From positions 9,988,170-10,052,169 of the forward strand of contig OZ025218.1 of assembly GCA_964019055.1 (NCBI GenBank): a stretch of DNA of 64,000 nucleotides, read 5' to 3'. Shown here piece by piece: positions 1-12,773 of the stretch. The position numbers and the translations under genes were made by a program. Position 1 is the first letter of the stretch; each line of letters opens with the position of its first letter. The DNA is from Anthopleura xanthogrammica. Its lineage: Eukaryota > Cnidaria > Anthozoa > Actiniaria > Actiniidae. Below the pieces are notes generated by a model. It was not told the origin of the DNA. It did not search any database and saw only the letters and a list, made by a program, of their open reading frames with translations.

Positions 1-256
1 TTTTCATAATTTAACTACTTCAAAAAAGAACTATATAAAACTAGTAGAGAATAAAATATTATTTTTAAGACACTTTCTTTGCGTGATTTTTCTAGTTTAA
101 ATATAATTAGTGAATCAATGCTGTAGGGAGATAAGGTTGATTGGAATGATCGATTCCGCAGGAACAAAAATTGGGAAGACATCTCTTCATTATCATACAA
201 GGCAAACTTTGGTGCACTTAATCTAATATATAATGCAACCTTTCCTCCTGTAACAA

Positions 257-432
257 GGTCAGGGCACGGCTGATTCACAGATTGAACCCTGAAAAAACCT
301 CTGGGCCGATCTAAGTCAGGCCATGGCTAACTCACAGATCAAACCCTGAAACAACTTCTGGGCTGATCTAAGTCAGGGCACGACTAACTCACAGATCGAA
401 TTAGAATTTAGCGGGTTAGGCTTTGCTCAGAA
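257..432 (-). repeat. tRNA-SINE body/tail fragment, about three tail units
   Basis: Read on the minus strand, this holds about three diverged copies of the ~57-bp unit found in tandem at 27544-27880 (motifs CTGACTTAGATCAGCCCAGA and GTTTCAGGGTTCAA), followed by part of the SINE body. The tRNA-like head is missing. Confidence 0.75.
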
Positions 433-3384
433 ACTTCATGTTAGGTTTTGACCGGCAAATTTCGATTTTCAACTGGAAACTAATGAACAGCTAAGCCTTA
501 ACGAGTAACTAGAAGAACTTGTTTCTATATAGTTGATTGCATGCTTTAGCGGAACTTATATGTGATATAAGTGATGATTTGCTGGTATAATCCTTCTTCC
601 GAATTCATTTCAATAGTAAATATGCCTTTTAGAAGCAAGAGTAAATACTATTTAATGTTGGCTTATCAGATTTTCCGGATTTTTGCAACCTTTTAATTTT
701 TTTTTTTTTTTTGAATCGATTAGTCAAAAAAATTCTTTAAAAAAAAAACATTTTTTTTCGCAAAATCTTCATTTCGCATTTTGCATTCAGTTTGTGTTTT
801 TCCTATTCAAGATGTTAATCATTCATTTATATATTCATTTTCTGCTTTATCATATTAAAATGGGAATTTTCTTCTTCTCTGTTTTTGTTCTATTCCAGTG
901 AGATTTCCCATTCATTTCCCCCCTTTCATTCACTTCTTCTACAGGATTGTAATCAAGTAAATGAACAATCACCTAAGTAAGATGTAATTTTCCGGTCCTT
1001 GAGACGGGATTTTCCAATTACATTCATTCAGCTGATCAAAAAAGGATTAAGCAAGAATAACCATTTTTTAAAACTTGGATTAAATCTACGATTTTCCAGA
1101 GAATTTACCCTTTTTCAAAAAAAAAAAAGAGATTTTTCTTTTGCAGTATTTTTTTAGAACCTAATTAACTTAACGGAACGTGCTTGATTCCTGTCGTAAA
1201 CTATTTCACGGTTTTTTTTTTCTAGTGTGTTAGGATGAACCATTAACTTCATCTGATATATATATCAAACATAGTCATATCGGCTCGTCTCCACGGAACC
1301 TCATAGTCTTACAATTAACTTTGGATCATACTTTCAGCAACACAATAAACCAAATAGCTCGCTACTAAATAAAACATTCATTATCGCAGAAGCCGATCTT
1401 TACAAATCCATTTAAGATAACGAATAAACAATCTACCAAACTTCCTTGCATTGCCTAAAATTTTTTGCCAGTTCTCAGCTGGATTCCTCGTCATTTCTTA
1501 GATGTCTGAGAGCGAAAGAAATGGTAAACAAATTCATCGTTTTAAAAACGATTTCTTAGAAAAGACTCGGTGGTAGTCAGGGTTAAACAACTGTGGAATT
1601 TTGCTTGCGGAAAACATTAAGGAATACGCCAGCCAACATTTGCGTTTCCAATATCGGTTCTAATATAGAAAACAGATTGTTCATTTAACGTCTTAGAAGA
1701 TAACGTATCGATTTTCAAACACTATATAGCCATCTAGATCTCCAATCTACCATTAGATAATCATATGACCTCATATGTTTTGTTTCTCTGCAAGCACTGA
1801 CCAAATTTCACCAAATCAATTGTGCTTACTCCACTTTGCAACGCTTCATTTCTCGATTCATTTATTATATTTATCACTGTGTATCGTTTTAAAAAGTAAA
1901 AAATGCAAAGCATGCATGGTATAGATTGGAGAGGCAATTTTTTAAAGACTTTATTCGCGACATTTAATAAAGTTAGAGATTCCAATAGAATTGAATATTT
2001 TGTAATTTTAAAAATTAGTACAAATTATATATAGTATTCTTACCTCTGATGAAAAACTTCGAGTTTCCAAAGTTCCCTGAAGCAAAAAAATATTTGCGGT
2101 TGCTCGGTCAGTTAGAGCTAGATTTGAATAGTCTCTTGTCCTTCACAGTTTTGAGGGCGAGAAGCAACATGAGTTCCTGCATAACAATAATAAAAAAAAG
2201 CACAGATAAACGTACAGTTATTGTGGAAAGTACTTGAAAAATCGATTCTAAGAAGTACATCAAACATCGCAGTACAAGAAATAATTAATAATGAATACGA
2301 TACTTCAACAATATCACCATAACGATCACCACGCTACTGACAAGGCTTTGCTTAATCAAGACTAAAAGATGAGGGATTGTTTCTTAACAACGCTGATTAA
2401 ATATCAAAAATCGTTGAACTTACTTTCTAATGTCGTCCTACTTCGAGTTCAGTCCTCGACAGGAACTTTTGCCAAGTAGATTGAATTCACTCACTTTTTT
2501 TGGCCTCAAGATCTTTCGGGAACTGTAAAATCGTTTAGTCCATGACACGAGCCTTGATTGGACGAGAGAAAACAGACATCGATTGAACTAATTAATCTTC
2601 AATAATTTATTATTTATTCTTTTGACATTTATACATTATCGAGTCAAGCAAATGTCTTTTTAAGTTGTTTGGGGTCTGAGTAGACCACGAAAAACTATTT
2701 AATAAATGTTGTGTGGGAAAGAGTTAAAGTTGACGCGGCGTGTACAATTAAACGCGCCATGAGTTACTTTCTGGGGGGTTCTCAAATAATCAGAAGAAAG
2801 AATGGAGTACAAAGTTTATGACTCGATGGCGCTGAGTTAAAAGCACACCGTCTCGTCTCATTTATCATTTTAGCCAAGAGTAAAACGAAAAACACTCATT
2901 GAATATCATCTGATTGCAATAGTTGCCGACAGTCAAGATGAACACGTTCAGTTTGATAATGAATTTCAATTGATTTTGGAGGTAATTTTTAATGCCTCTA
3001 AAGTGAAGTTTTACTAGAGTGCAAAATGAAATTAATAGTCTATTAGGAGAAGAGCCATTCAGCGATCAATCGATACCAAAAGGTGGGGTAAAAATGATAT
3101 TCAAATGGAAGTAATTGCTCAGATATCAGACAATTTTATTCCGCTCAACTACGAAGGTGATGACGTAGATGATTTTCAAGTTTTTCTGAGATGACTTTAT
3201 CTATTTATATAGAGGGTTCGCGCCATTATATGATGGCAGCCATGACAAGCTAGAGGCAGGAGCAATATTAATTGGATCTGGTCTAATCTGTTTTACATGA
3301 GAAAAAAATTAGTTTTTCAAGGGGAAAAGACTCTATTGTTGTTCCTCCTGTCATGGCTCGAATCACGGGATGGTGCAACGCTTC
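433..3384. other. Non-coding stretch, no gene recognised
   Basis: AT-rich sequence with T-rich runs near 695-760 and 1116-1130. The open frames here are short, low in complexity and match no family I recognise. No RNA gene was seen. Confidence 0.5.
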
Positions 3385-3568
3385 TATAGGCCAGTTCAAA
3401 GTTTAAGAATCGTTTTCAGTGCGCATGCGATTTTATCCCGAATTTCTGACCTTCTTTTGCTTAATTAAAAACAAAATAAGGTTTAAACAAAAGAAGGTGA
3501 GAAATTCGGGATAAAATCTAAATCGCATGCGCACTGAAAATGATTCTTAAACTTTGAACTGCCTTATA
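3385..3568. mobile_element. Foldback MITE, 184 bp, TA-type ends
   Basis: Two ~75-bp arms are near-perfect reverse complements. The outer ends read TATAGGCCAGTTC and, on the other strand, TATAAGGCAGTTC; both continue AAAGTTTAAGAATC. A short AT-rich loop separates the arms near 3458-3485. A TA at each edge suits a Tc1/mariner-type target site. There is no coding capacity. Confidence 0.8.
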
Positions 3569-3735
3569 CCAATGAACTTTGATTCTTTTGAAGTCTAAGA
3601 AACGTCTTACATTTAACCATCCTAACTATTAGTGGTCTTATTGGGTTACACTTAGCAGGGTGTAGGGTTAAAACGTTTTGTTGTGAAGGAGGTTATTTGC
3701 TATGGAGTGGGTCTCTTTTTTTAGTGGGTTTTGTT

Positions 3736-3885
3736 GGGGGGGGGGGGGGGGAGGGGGAGGTATATACTGTTTTGTGAAGATCAAAGACAAGGGGGAGAAG
3801 GGTACAAATGTTGGGGTACGTGAAAATGTAATAATGGACAATCCATTCCCCATCCGGTAAATACTCCCCACCCCCCCCCCCCCTC
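3736..3885. repeat. Poly-G tract followed by poly-C tract
   Basis: An uninterrupted run of 16 G at 3736-3751 is followed about 120 bp later by a run of 13 C at 3871-3883. The two could pair with each other or form G-quadruplex/i-motif structures. The proline-rich open frame across them on the minus strand is an artefact of the homopolymers. Confidence 0.9.
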
Positions 3886-3998
3886 CCTTAGTTTCATGAG
3901 TGTGGCCATGTGTCCAGGGAGAATGGGTTTGTTTGGAATTATCTACCAAGCCTAAAAGAACATCGAGTAACTTTTTCTTCGTTTTCGGGTTACGTCAT

Positions 3999-4053
3999 CT
4001 GGTGTACCTGAACAATAGATATTAGTTTAGTATCTATTGTTAAGGTCCACCAG
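3999..4053. other. Compact 23-bp stem hairpin, miRNA-precursor-like
   Basis: Arms 3999-4021 and 4031-4053 pair at 21 of 23 positions around a 9-nt loop; the right arm begins TATCTATTGTTAAGGTCC. Stem length and near-perfect pairing resemble short cnidarian miRNA precursors. A tiny foldback transposon remnant would look the same. Expression cannot be judged from sequence. Confidence 0.35.
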
Positions 4054-4995
4054 CACGGCCGCCAAGTCTTTGTCTCTCGACTCTCTTAGGAATGGTTGGA
4101 AACCATCAATTCTCATTTGGTAAACCTATTTTGCTAGCTTACGTCTTCCAAACACCAAAATAAGAAATACACACCGTACAAAATTTAGACATTATCAATC
4201 TGTTAATTGAAGAATAAAATATAATATTTTACAATACGAGACTTGCACCTCTTTGAACATTTTCCTAGAGCATGATATTTGCCGCATATTTATCCAGTAA
4301 CATGCAAATTATTGCAGGTTTTACTGTGACTAATTTCAAAATTTATCGATTCTCAAAAAATCTGTAAGCTAAAAACTCACAGATTGAACATTAGCATTTA
4401 GTTGAGATACAGCGAGATTAGCATAGGATAAGATTTCTTTCAAGCGTCAATACAAAATAATTACGTCCAAAACGTTCAGCTTGCTAAATAATAAAACTTA
4501 CCGAGCATGGTACGTATGTTGTACATGATAACTGGGAACAAGGTAGTCTTGAAATGTTTCTATCGGTCGAGCTTTATGAACTTGTTTGTTTGATTCGACT
4601 GCAGAGCGAACTGCGCACACGATTCCAGTAGAATTATGATAATCTGATTTAGACACGCAAAAATGTTTGACGATCTTTAGCAGAGATGAAGACAATATAT
4701 CTTTTATGTTGGGTGTAATGTTTTATCGGCTATATACTCTTGGGGAGAAGATTATTGTTCGAGTTACATCTTGTATTCATGTGTCTCCAAGCGTGAATAA
4801 GGGAGAGGGGAGGGACGGGAGTGACGAGTGACGATTTTTTAGCGGTTTTTGGCAGCCATCTTATGCACCACTGAAGGTAATAGAAATGAGTGAAGTGATC
4901 AGTCTATAGACTCTGCGCTTAGAGGAGAAACGTTAGTGCGTGCATACGCAATTTGCTTGAGCAAGATAAGTATACATACAACGATCAATCTGTCC
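4054..4995. other. Non-coding stretch
   Basis: No recognisable gene or repeat. A 65-codon minus-strand frame (4498-4695) has no known motif and is not called. Confidence 0.5.
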
Positions 4996-5273
4996 TTAAA
5001 GGCGCGATTACACGGAGCAATTTTCTCTGCAACTTGTGTCGCAACGGCGTTGCGTCACCAGTTGAATGGAGCATTGCGGCGTGTAACCTACAGTGCAATT
5101 TGAAAAATGTTGCGAGACAAGTTGCAGCAATCGTTGCGAAAAGTAGAATTCGTTTCTACTTTCGGCAACGATTGCGTCTCCGTTGCACCGTGTAAACCTT
5201 CTTGCAACTTGTGTCGCAACGCCGTTGCCAGACAAGTTCCAGAGAAAATTGCTTCGTGTAATCGCGCCTTTAA
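4996..5273. mobile_element. Foldback MITE in a TTAA site, 270 bp plus duplication
   Basis: TTAA is present at 4996-4999 and 5270-5273. The ends are inverted repeats of about 31 bp with one mismatch, starting AGGCGCGATTACACGG and reading inward to a shared CAATTTTCTCTG. The interior is also self-complementary, with repeated GCAACTTGTGTCGCAAC blocks and a core around GTAGAATTC. Short frames on both strands follow from the palindrome. A TTA/TAA duplication is an alternative reading. Confidence 0.85.
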
Positions 5274-5436
5274 TGTACGCAGGGTAAAAGTAACGAAGGC
5301 ACCGACGATTTGAACAAAGTTAATATTACATTAGCTCCTTGCGCAAAAACCCATAAACACAGCTGCAGGTATATGCATGTTTTATTCTACCTTCAACAAT
5401 CAGATACATGTTTTCATTCCTAACAGAAAAATTATG

Positions 5437-5760
5437 CAGCCATATTGGAAGACCACTTTTGCATTATCCTTAACAACATGACACTAGCACGTATTAGGAT
5501 TAACTGTACGAAGCGGACATGTTGGATGACTCGTGTATTGCCCTCCAACATGGCTACCATGTCTTTAGAGCGTCTGTAAGTCACCTATATCCTGGAACAT
5601 GGCGGCCATGTTGGATGAATATTTTGGTATATCCCCCAACATGGCTACCAAATCTTATAAGGTATGACTGAAATTCAACTCTATCATAGCGGCCATATTG
5701 GATGACTCTTTTTGCATTATCCTCCAACATGCTTCAAGTTGGTTGCCATTTCTTTACCGT
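5437..5760. repeat. Degenerate repeat, about four units, CCATGTTGGATGA type
   Basis: Units of roughly 90-115 bp each hold a GGCCATGTTGGATGA-like block and an inverted CCTCCAACATGGCTACCA-like block about 20-30 bp further on. The second and third units are clearest. No coding content. Confidence 0.6.
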
Positions 5761-6841
5761 GGTGAATTTTTTGAAATTAACTAAACCGATCAACACTAGC
5801 TAACAAAATACATTTACAATACAGGTTTAACAATTTTGAAAACTTATCTTTTTGTACACGAAATATCAGCCGGAAATCAATGTTTCGTCGAATTTTTTCT
5901 TTAATTTGATGTTGGATGCATAAACCTAGATCAGGACCCTTCTGATGTGGAAACAAATTTATACACACCGACAAGTTGTTTCCTTGGAAACGAGATATCG
6001 GGCGCGCGCGCGATTTCGCAGCGGTCTGCTTGGCTGTAATTCCTAGAAGATTTTCTTGTGCGTTTATGGCATTTACTTTAAATCCCTTTCCCCTTCTTTC
6101 GTCTTGATTCCGCTACCATTAATCCTCTTTTATGATCAATACACCAGTTTCGCATTCGATGCAAACCGCTGTTTTTGAAGACCACAGATTCATTTACTCA
6201 GTCTTAGCCTCGTTTACAAGTTAGCTATTCAACGACATCATTAAAATTCCGCATAGCATTGTGGGGCTGGATTTGATGACGAGATCATAAAACTCCGCCA
6301 CTCCGCGTCCCCAATCAGTCCCACAATTTCTTGCGCGCGAATATCTTCATACACGCGAGGTTGTTACCAGTCTTTCTTCTTTAGTCCAAAATAACTTTAT
6401 CACATACGTATCCTTTCTTTATACATATGTACATTTTAGTGATCATTATATACACTTACAGTCACGTGATTAAATGGCTTGATTCTCATGTTCATTGTGG
6501 TGTTAATCAGATCAAAAGTTTTGTATAATCTTACAAAACTGCCTCAAAACTTGCAAGCAATTTTGATAAATCTTTTTACATGCGCAGAGATCATCACTTC
6601 CATTCCTTCGTGTTTTCCAGCATTTTATAGGAGTATTAGGGTGGTGTTATTCCAAGATATCACACCAAGCTAGTAAGCAAGCCGGCGAGACTCAAGAGAA
6701 GACAGCATAGTCCGCGTAGTTGCTCAGTTTCAATATTTTAGCCAGAAGTAATGAATATATTTCAAGATTTGATTTTAAAAGTTGTTGTCGTTCATGTCTC
6801 GTTATAAGCAGAATATCTTCATGTTTCTGTTATATTTTTTT
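5761..6841. other. Region 3' of GPCR 1, nothing recognised
   Basis: AT-rich with a short CG-alternating run at 6001-6013. It probably contains the 3' untranslated region of the minus-strand receptor gene. No other gene was recognised. Confidence 0.45.
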
Positions 6842-7753
6842 TCATGATAGCTGTGTCGACGCATACGCTTTCCTCTTATTCTTACGACAAAACAACTTGA
6901 TGACAGTTCGTCTGAACTCAGGAACCAAGTAAGAATAGATGATTGGGTTGACGCATGAGTTGCCATAGTGCAACAGTTTGATAATGTAGGGAAGCTCATT
7001 CGGCATTCTTCTGCAGGAGCTGCAGAAAAATGTAACGACATTCAAGATGTGAAAGGGCAGCCATGTAAAGATGAAAATGGTCGTCACTATGAACAACATG
7101 AGAGCAAGGCGACGGTCATGATCGTTCTTCTTCCTGTGTTTCTCGACGTTTGCGAATCGGAATTTCATTCGTATACCTATGACTGGATAACTGATGCAGA
7201 TGAAAATAATCGAAGCGCAGAATGAAACGATTAGGAAGTAGAAGAACACGTTGAAGCTGATTTCATGGGCGAGGAACAAGCATCGTAGAACAGCCATCAG
7301 AAATGATAGAACCCACACGACTGCAATCATATTCATGTACGATTTCTTTCCGATTCCTCTATGAACGTGGGGAAAACAGACAGAGAATGCTCTCTCTAAT
7401 GCAATAATCGCAAGAGTGAATATTGACGCACAACCAATGAATATGTCCAAGACTTTCGAGATCCTGTACGGATATTCATTCCACACGACATATCCGTGTA
7501 TACTCGCGGCTGCCAAGTAATAAGTGAATATCGGCACTGCAATGATCCCTACTAGCAGGTCTGCTATGGCCAGATTGACCAGGAAGTAGTTGGCGCGCAT
7601 GCGTAATAGACGTTTGTTGGTGTAGAAGACAGCCAGGGTAAGGGCATTGCCGATTACGATGAAGGCGTCGACGATGATGTATGCTGAACACCAAGCTATC
7701 ACTTCCGGTAAGGGCATCAACGCCATTGGAGAGAATCCGGTAGAGTTGTTCAT
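6842..7753 (-). CDS. Rhodopsin-family (class A) GPCR 1, 303 aa
   Basis: Seven-transmembrane receptor expected to sit in the plasma membrane and signal through G proteins; the ligand is unknown. The single uninterrupted frame has class A landmarks: GN36 in TM1, LAIAD65 in TM2, ER(A) at 120-122 instead of DRY, W147 in TM4, TWLP 230-233 in TM6 and NPIIY 269-273 in TM7, then a basic tail. The N-terminus is only ~20 residues with an NST glycosylation sequon at 3-5. The second extracellular loop is very short and TM3 lacks the usual disulfide cysteine, while loop 3 has C244/C247. These traits resemble melanocortin-type receptors. About 303 residues is normal for an intronless cnidarian receptor. 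The ATG fits the short N-terminus, and a possible 3' splice site lies just upstream, so a 5' UTR intron is plausible. Confidence 0.93.
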   Translation of the reverse strand: MNNSTGFSPMALMPLPEVIAWCSAYIIVDAFIVIGNALTLAVFYTNKRLLRMRANYFLVNLAIADLLVGIIAVPIFTYYLAAASIHGYVVWNEYPYRISKVLDIFIGCASIFTLAIIALERAFSVCFPHVHRGIGKKSYMNMIAVVWVLSFLMAVLRCLFLAHEISFNVFFYFLIVSFCASIIFICISYPVIGIRMKFRFANVEKHRKKNDHDRRLALMLFIVTTIFIFTWLPFHILNVVTFFCSSCRRMPNELPYIIKLLHYGNSCVNPIIYSYLVPEFRRTVIKLFCRKNKRKAYASTQLS

Positions 7754-8442
7754 TTTGGACTTGTATTAGTAGGACACCTGGTGATGAAAAATATTAAAGA
7801 GCACAAGGTTATGGCTCGGACAAGAACGACGCGACAACGGGATATCAGAACTACATGGGAACTGGGTAGGATACTAACGAGGCAAAAATGTATCAGATAA
7901 CAGAGAGGTATTCACCAGCAACATTTTGGTCTTGTTGCGCGAGCAACAATGCGCAATTTTACGATTACGCGCAAGTTTGAATTGTGCGCAACAATTCTTC
8001 GTTACGTTTTCTACTTTAACGTCAAGGAAAGCGAATAGGAAAATCTGTGCAAAGACACCACCCATAAAACCTCAAGTAGGGAGACGGTGTTAAAGATAGC
8101 TAAAGAATGTGTCGAACGCGCCTCAAAAATGCGAACACCTGTAACCCCCTATTACGTCTAACTGTCACCACCAATCTGATTTAATAAACCAAAAGCCTAC
8201 CAAACATGTGTTGATTAAGAGAAATAGAATTAACGGTAGACATGCATAACGAAATCTATTAAAAACTATTATGGTTGGAATTATATTATTAAATTGCGGT
8301 TTTAAAGTGAAAATGATATAATCACATTTAAAATGAAGATAAAAAGCTAGATAGATACTGTTTCTTTTTTGCGCACAGACAGGGTTTTGAGCGCAAACAG
8401 TGGGAATGCCAAAGAGATGTTGCGCAATATTGCGTAACATAT
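7754..8442. other. Upstream of GPCR 1, with TTGCGCAA-like motifs
   Basis: This would hold the promoter or 5' UTR of the minus-strand receptor. TTGCGC/GCGCAA motifs cluster at 7925-7995 and 8370-8440 and may be remnants of one inverted-repeat element. No coding sequence recognised. Confidence 0.4.
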
Positions 8443-8678
8443 TCAATGGCTAACTCATCGACCCTGAAACAACTGCTGGGCTGATTAAAGCTAGGGCATA
8501 GCTAGATATAAGTCAGGGTACGGCTAACTAACATATCCAAAACTGAAACACCCTCTAGGCTGATCAAATTTAAGTCCGGACATGGCTAACTCACAGATCA
8601 AATTGCAATTTAGCTTGTCAGGTGCGGAGGGAGAAAAACCGGAGAACCCGGAGAAAATCCTCGAATCAAGTAACAGCG
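8443..8678 (-). repeat. tRNA-SINE body/tail copy, diverged
   Basis: Minus-strand SINE copy with about three degraded 57-bp tail units and the conserved body block (minus strand TTCTCCGGGTTCTCCGGTTT-like). The head is missing. It is more diverged than the 27.4-kb copy. Confidence 0.7.
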
Positions 8679-11600
8679 TCTGTGCTACATAAACTTTGCT
8701 TCTTAACAATAGTACTGCGAGCTGAATATCGCATCAATATCAGATACTCGAGACTAAGAGACCGCAAATGAGAACCTCTTAGACGTTGAGTACATAAAGG
8801 CTAGTCTCCGATTTAATGTGAATACTCCTCAGTATTTCTCAATAATATAGCTACAGCTAAACTGTAAAAAATATTTTTTTTCGGTCGTAATAATATTTTG
8901 ATATGAGGAACACGAACATCAGTTTCGAGTTGAGAACTCGTGTAAACCTGGACACAGCTAGCGACTGCGTTAAGTTTCAAATTGTTATCTCTTAATGGCC
9001 TTCAACTTTAACCGACTCTACGGCTATCAAAAAGACATCTGATATCATTTCTAGGAACTAGATCGATTATTTGTATTTGTCGTAAGGCAATCAAGAATTT
9101 TTAAATGACCACGGTTCGAGACATTCGGTCTTTGTCGAGACAGCAACTATACCTTAGAGCTCAATGAACATTACCTTCAAACTTGTTTCTACTTTTCTGG
9201 AACGTTCCAACTTAAGCTAGATACACGTATACTTACGAGTTAGTTTTCAAAGTAGATTTCTTTCTGTTCATATATCAAACCGAGTATTTTGTTTTGCTTC
9301 GAAGTCACTGCGGTAAAAAAATTGTCATATCCATGAGCAAAACTTTTCCAGACAGATTTGTCTTTATAGAAGGCAAACAACACTCCTGTGGCCTCAGTTC
9401 CCTGAGGGGGCGAAGGCAGGTGATTTTAGAGGTTAGAATAGTTAGAGAATGACATCTTCTCCCTTCTCAAATGAAAGCAATAAATAAAATCTTAAAACGA
9501 CGTAAAATTCGTAACTTTTTCCTGGTTTTCAGACATGATTTTTATTATCTATTTGAATATTTATTATTATTGGTGTCTTATTGGTGGTTTTTCATATTTT
9601 CTTTTGATTTTGTTCCAATGTAAACAATTACCCAGACATATACAGACGTCTATTTCTATCAAACACTCTTCGCCTGTGTATATTCGTATATACCACGGAA
9701 GGTATATCAGGAATATTCGGTTGGTTGGTACCAAAGTCAGTTATTGTTATTCTTCTCAAACCTCTGACGCGGTAAAGGATATTCTAACATGCTCTTTGTG
9801 AGCCGTAGGACGAGCTTCATGAATCAACGATAGAAGATTTAGTTATATTTTTTTCAAGTTCTTCTCTTCCCAGCCTGCACAAAAATAAACTCCCCACTAC
9901 TGTGAATCTGTCTCGTATTTTGCCTTGATTCAGTTCCAATCAGCTCTAATGTTGAAATAAATTTTATCCCAAGATCTTATAACATTTTATGCTACGAATT
10001 CAATTATAAAGATTATAAAAAAGTTGCTACAAAAATTTAGGATATTTGAAATAAAATATATACGATACCTTTCTTAATTTGTTTTCAAACTAGGCTCTAC
10101 CTTGCTTTAGGTCGACCTACGATGTAGAAGAAGACATACAAGTGATTTTGATGAAACTCTAGATAAGAGTTTGTAGTGTTCTGCTCATTAAAGAAAAAGA
10201 ATATGATATCTTATTGAAACGAAAGCAGTATTGAGTCGCTCCCGCCATGGGATCGATATGTTATCTTGCAACAACCAATCAAAACTCACGATATTTATTA
10301 CTAAAATAGAGATCTTAGACAGTGAAAACAGAGTTTTGAAAATTCTAAATTTGTGTTTCTTTTTCTGTTTCATAAGCTTCAAAGCCTAGAGAAAGACCTT
10401 TTGTTTGAATATTTTGCTTATCGCGATTTTCAATTACAGTTCGTCAGCTTGGATATATAAAGAATGGTAACTATGGAGACGATTATCTTACCTTTGTTTG
10501 GGTTGGATTTCCAAGAAAGAAGTAATTTATAATCTCATCGCAGTTGTAAGGACTCGTAATTTCATTTTCAAAAACAATTGAAGGGGTATTTTCATTTTAG
10601 TTCTTTAATTATGTCTTTTTATTGCAAATTTTTTTTTTTTTTTTGGAAATGAGACAAAAAAAAAACTAAATATTTTTTTTTCTGTTTTATTTTTTTAACA
10701 ATTTTTTTAGATTTTATATGCTTCTTTTTTTCTTTTTTCCATTCTATTTATAGGACAGCCATTCCAATCCCATTTTAGTTACACTGGTTAAACGTTCACT
10801 CGGTTCATTCTATGACTAGTATTCCTCTTTAGCCCGGCAGTCAATTACATCAATAATTGCCTACTCTCAGTAAAAGACAGCCAAGACTAAAGATATCTAA
10901 TTTTTTTTTTTACGGAAACGAGTATAAAGAGACTTGAGAGTCAAAAATACAGAAACCATAGCAACGGCAAGTGATGAATGGAATACGTACTCAAAAAGGA
11001 TCATATTTCTGCTGCGTAAGATGAATAATTATGTACTTGAATTTCAACACCACGCATAAGTAATGTTTTCCCCTAACATACACATCATTTGACTGCCTGA
11101 GACCTTGTTTTATACTCCATAATATTAAGGAAATGCTAAAATCTTAACCATTTAAGAGGGTTATTTTCGTCAAAGCGTAATAAATATAGGTCAAGTACAC
11201 TCGACTCTCTACTTTAGTGCTATAGCTTGACATTTTAAGAATCCAAACATTGGTAAAAAAATTCAATTTCTAAAAACGACATTCAAGAATCCACGAAGTG
11301 ACCAAGAAATCTGGTTCGCACTGATGCTGTTTTCGCTCCCTTGCTTCCCTGAAGCCAAGGCATAACCCGCGCAGGATGTAGTTAGGCTTGTATTCATCCC
11401 CTAAGGTTTGCGAGTCCGTCAAGTGTGTACGGATGGATTAGCTTGAATGATACCTAGCGAGATTTCACTTTTACACAAGGCAGTGTAAGGAAATTCAAAC
11501 TATCAATAAAGACAAAAGGCACTTCTGAAACAGCTGGATTGATTCCAAAGCAACCATTTTAAGACAGCTTTCTATTTCAGAATCTAATTATATACCGTCC

Positions 11601-12479
11601 CAAGTTTTATCTGAGCCTTCACGACCAAACCACATGACTGCCAATCTAATATATAGGGAGATTAACCACCGAAGACCTAATGGATGAACTCCATTGACTT
11701 ATTTAAAAACGGTGCTTACCTTGGCTCGAGGGCAGTACTTCTTGTCTTGACGATGGACTAGCTTCTGGAGTCGACGTCAATGATTGTCAGAGGTGACGCT
11801 AACAAACCTACAAGCGTAATGTTACAGTGTTAATAGGTACACCGACGGAAACGATCGGTCAAAAAAAGTCAAAAATGCATGATTATTATGTGATAAATAC
11901 ATTAACGAGTTTTCAGGGCGATGATTAACTATAAATGAATACCTTTACCGCCAATGATCCGCGTTAGTCTTCAATTTTGAAATAGAGCCTTAGTGAGATG
12001 AAATATTCATGAAGAAAAGATAGAACACTCGATTGATATTTATTTTAGTATTGTTGAAACATATGACGTATTCTTGTTGTCGATGACACTAGTCAAATTT
12101 GACAGCTATATTTACTTTTGTATAATTGCGTTTGTCATCAGGCAGGTGGAAGAGGCTTTTTAAAAAAACAACAGCTCATTTATATGTCGGTTAATGCTTG
12201 TGCAGTGTACATCTTTAAGAATCATTGATATCGTTTAAGACATACGGACGGACAGACTTACAACGTCTTGCGATAAAATATAATTCTTATGCTGAAAAGT
12301 GTGCCTTAGATATTGTCTGTAAATATAGAATTCACAATCCTATTTGCGCATGCCTAATCACTTTGCAAAAGAAGTTCAACATTGCTAAGATTCAAAGAAA
12401 TTAACATATTACTTTAAAATCAGATTTTTACTAAAAGACCGGCTTTTAAAATTTTGATGTCAAACGACCGGTTTACTTT
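8679..12479. other. Non-coding stretch, AT-rich
   Basis: Poly-T/poly-A runs occur at about 10628-10645, 10656-10680 and 10900. Frames at 9535-9801 and 10188-10382 have no recognisable motif. No RNA gene or transposon ends were recognised. Confidence 0.45.
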
Positions 12480-12640
12480 GGGTGTAGTGTTTCCTCATTT
12501 CAAACATTTCGTGAGTAAATTCCTAATTGGAGGTCACGTATATGTGAATATTTCCCTAGCATAATCGAAAAAATAAGCAAATATTCTAAAGGGAATTACA
12601 TGTGACCAGAAATGAGAAAACGCTATTTTAACACCGATAG
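12480..12640. repeat. Possible degraded foldback element
   Basis: AGTGTTTCCTCATTTC on the left pairs loosely with GAAATGAGAAAACGCT on the right. An inner pair GGTCACGTATATGT / ACATGTGACC also faces itself. About 34 bp interrupt the left arm. Probably an old MITE. Confidence 0.35.
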
Positions 12641-12773
12641 TACGTTGCCATGAATACTGGAGGTCAGTGTGGAGGAGGAGCACTAGAAGTAGGGCAAAGT
12701 GGAAGTCATTAGAATAAAAATTAAGAATGTAAAAGAAAATGTTCTAGAAGACAGTGTTATACAAAAACAAAAA

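Noticed and set aside
683..901. 72-aa Phe-rich protein
   Set aside because: Translation of poly-T-rich intergenic DNA.
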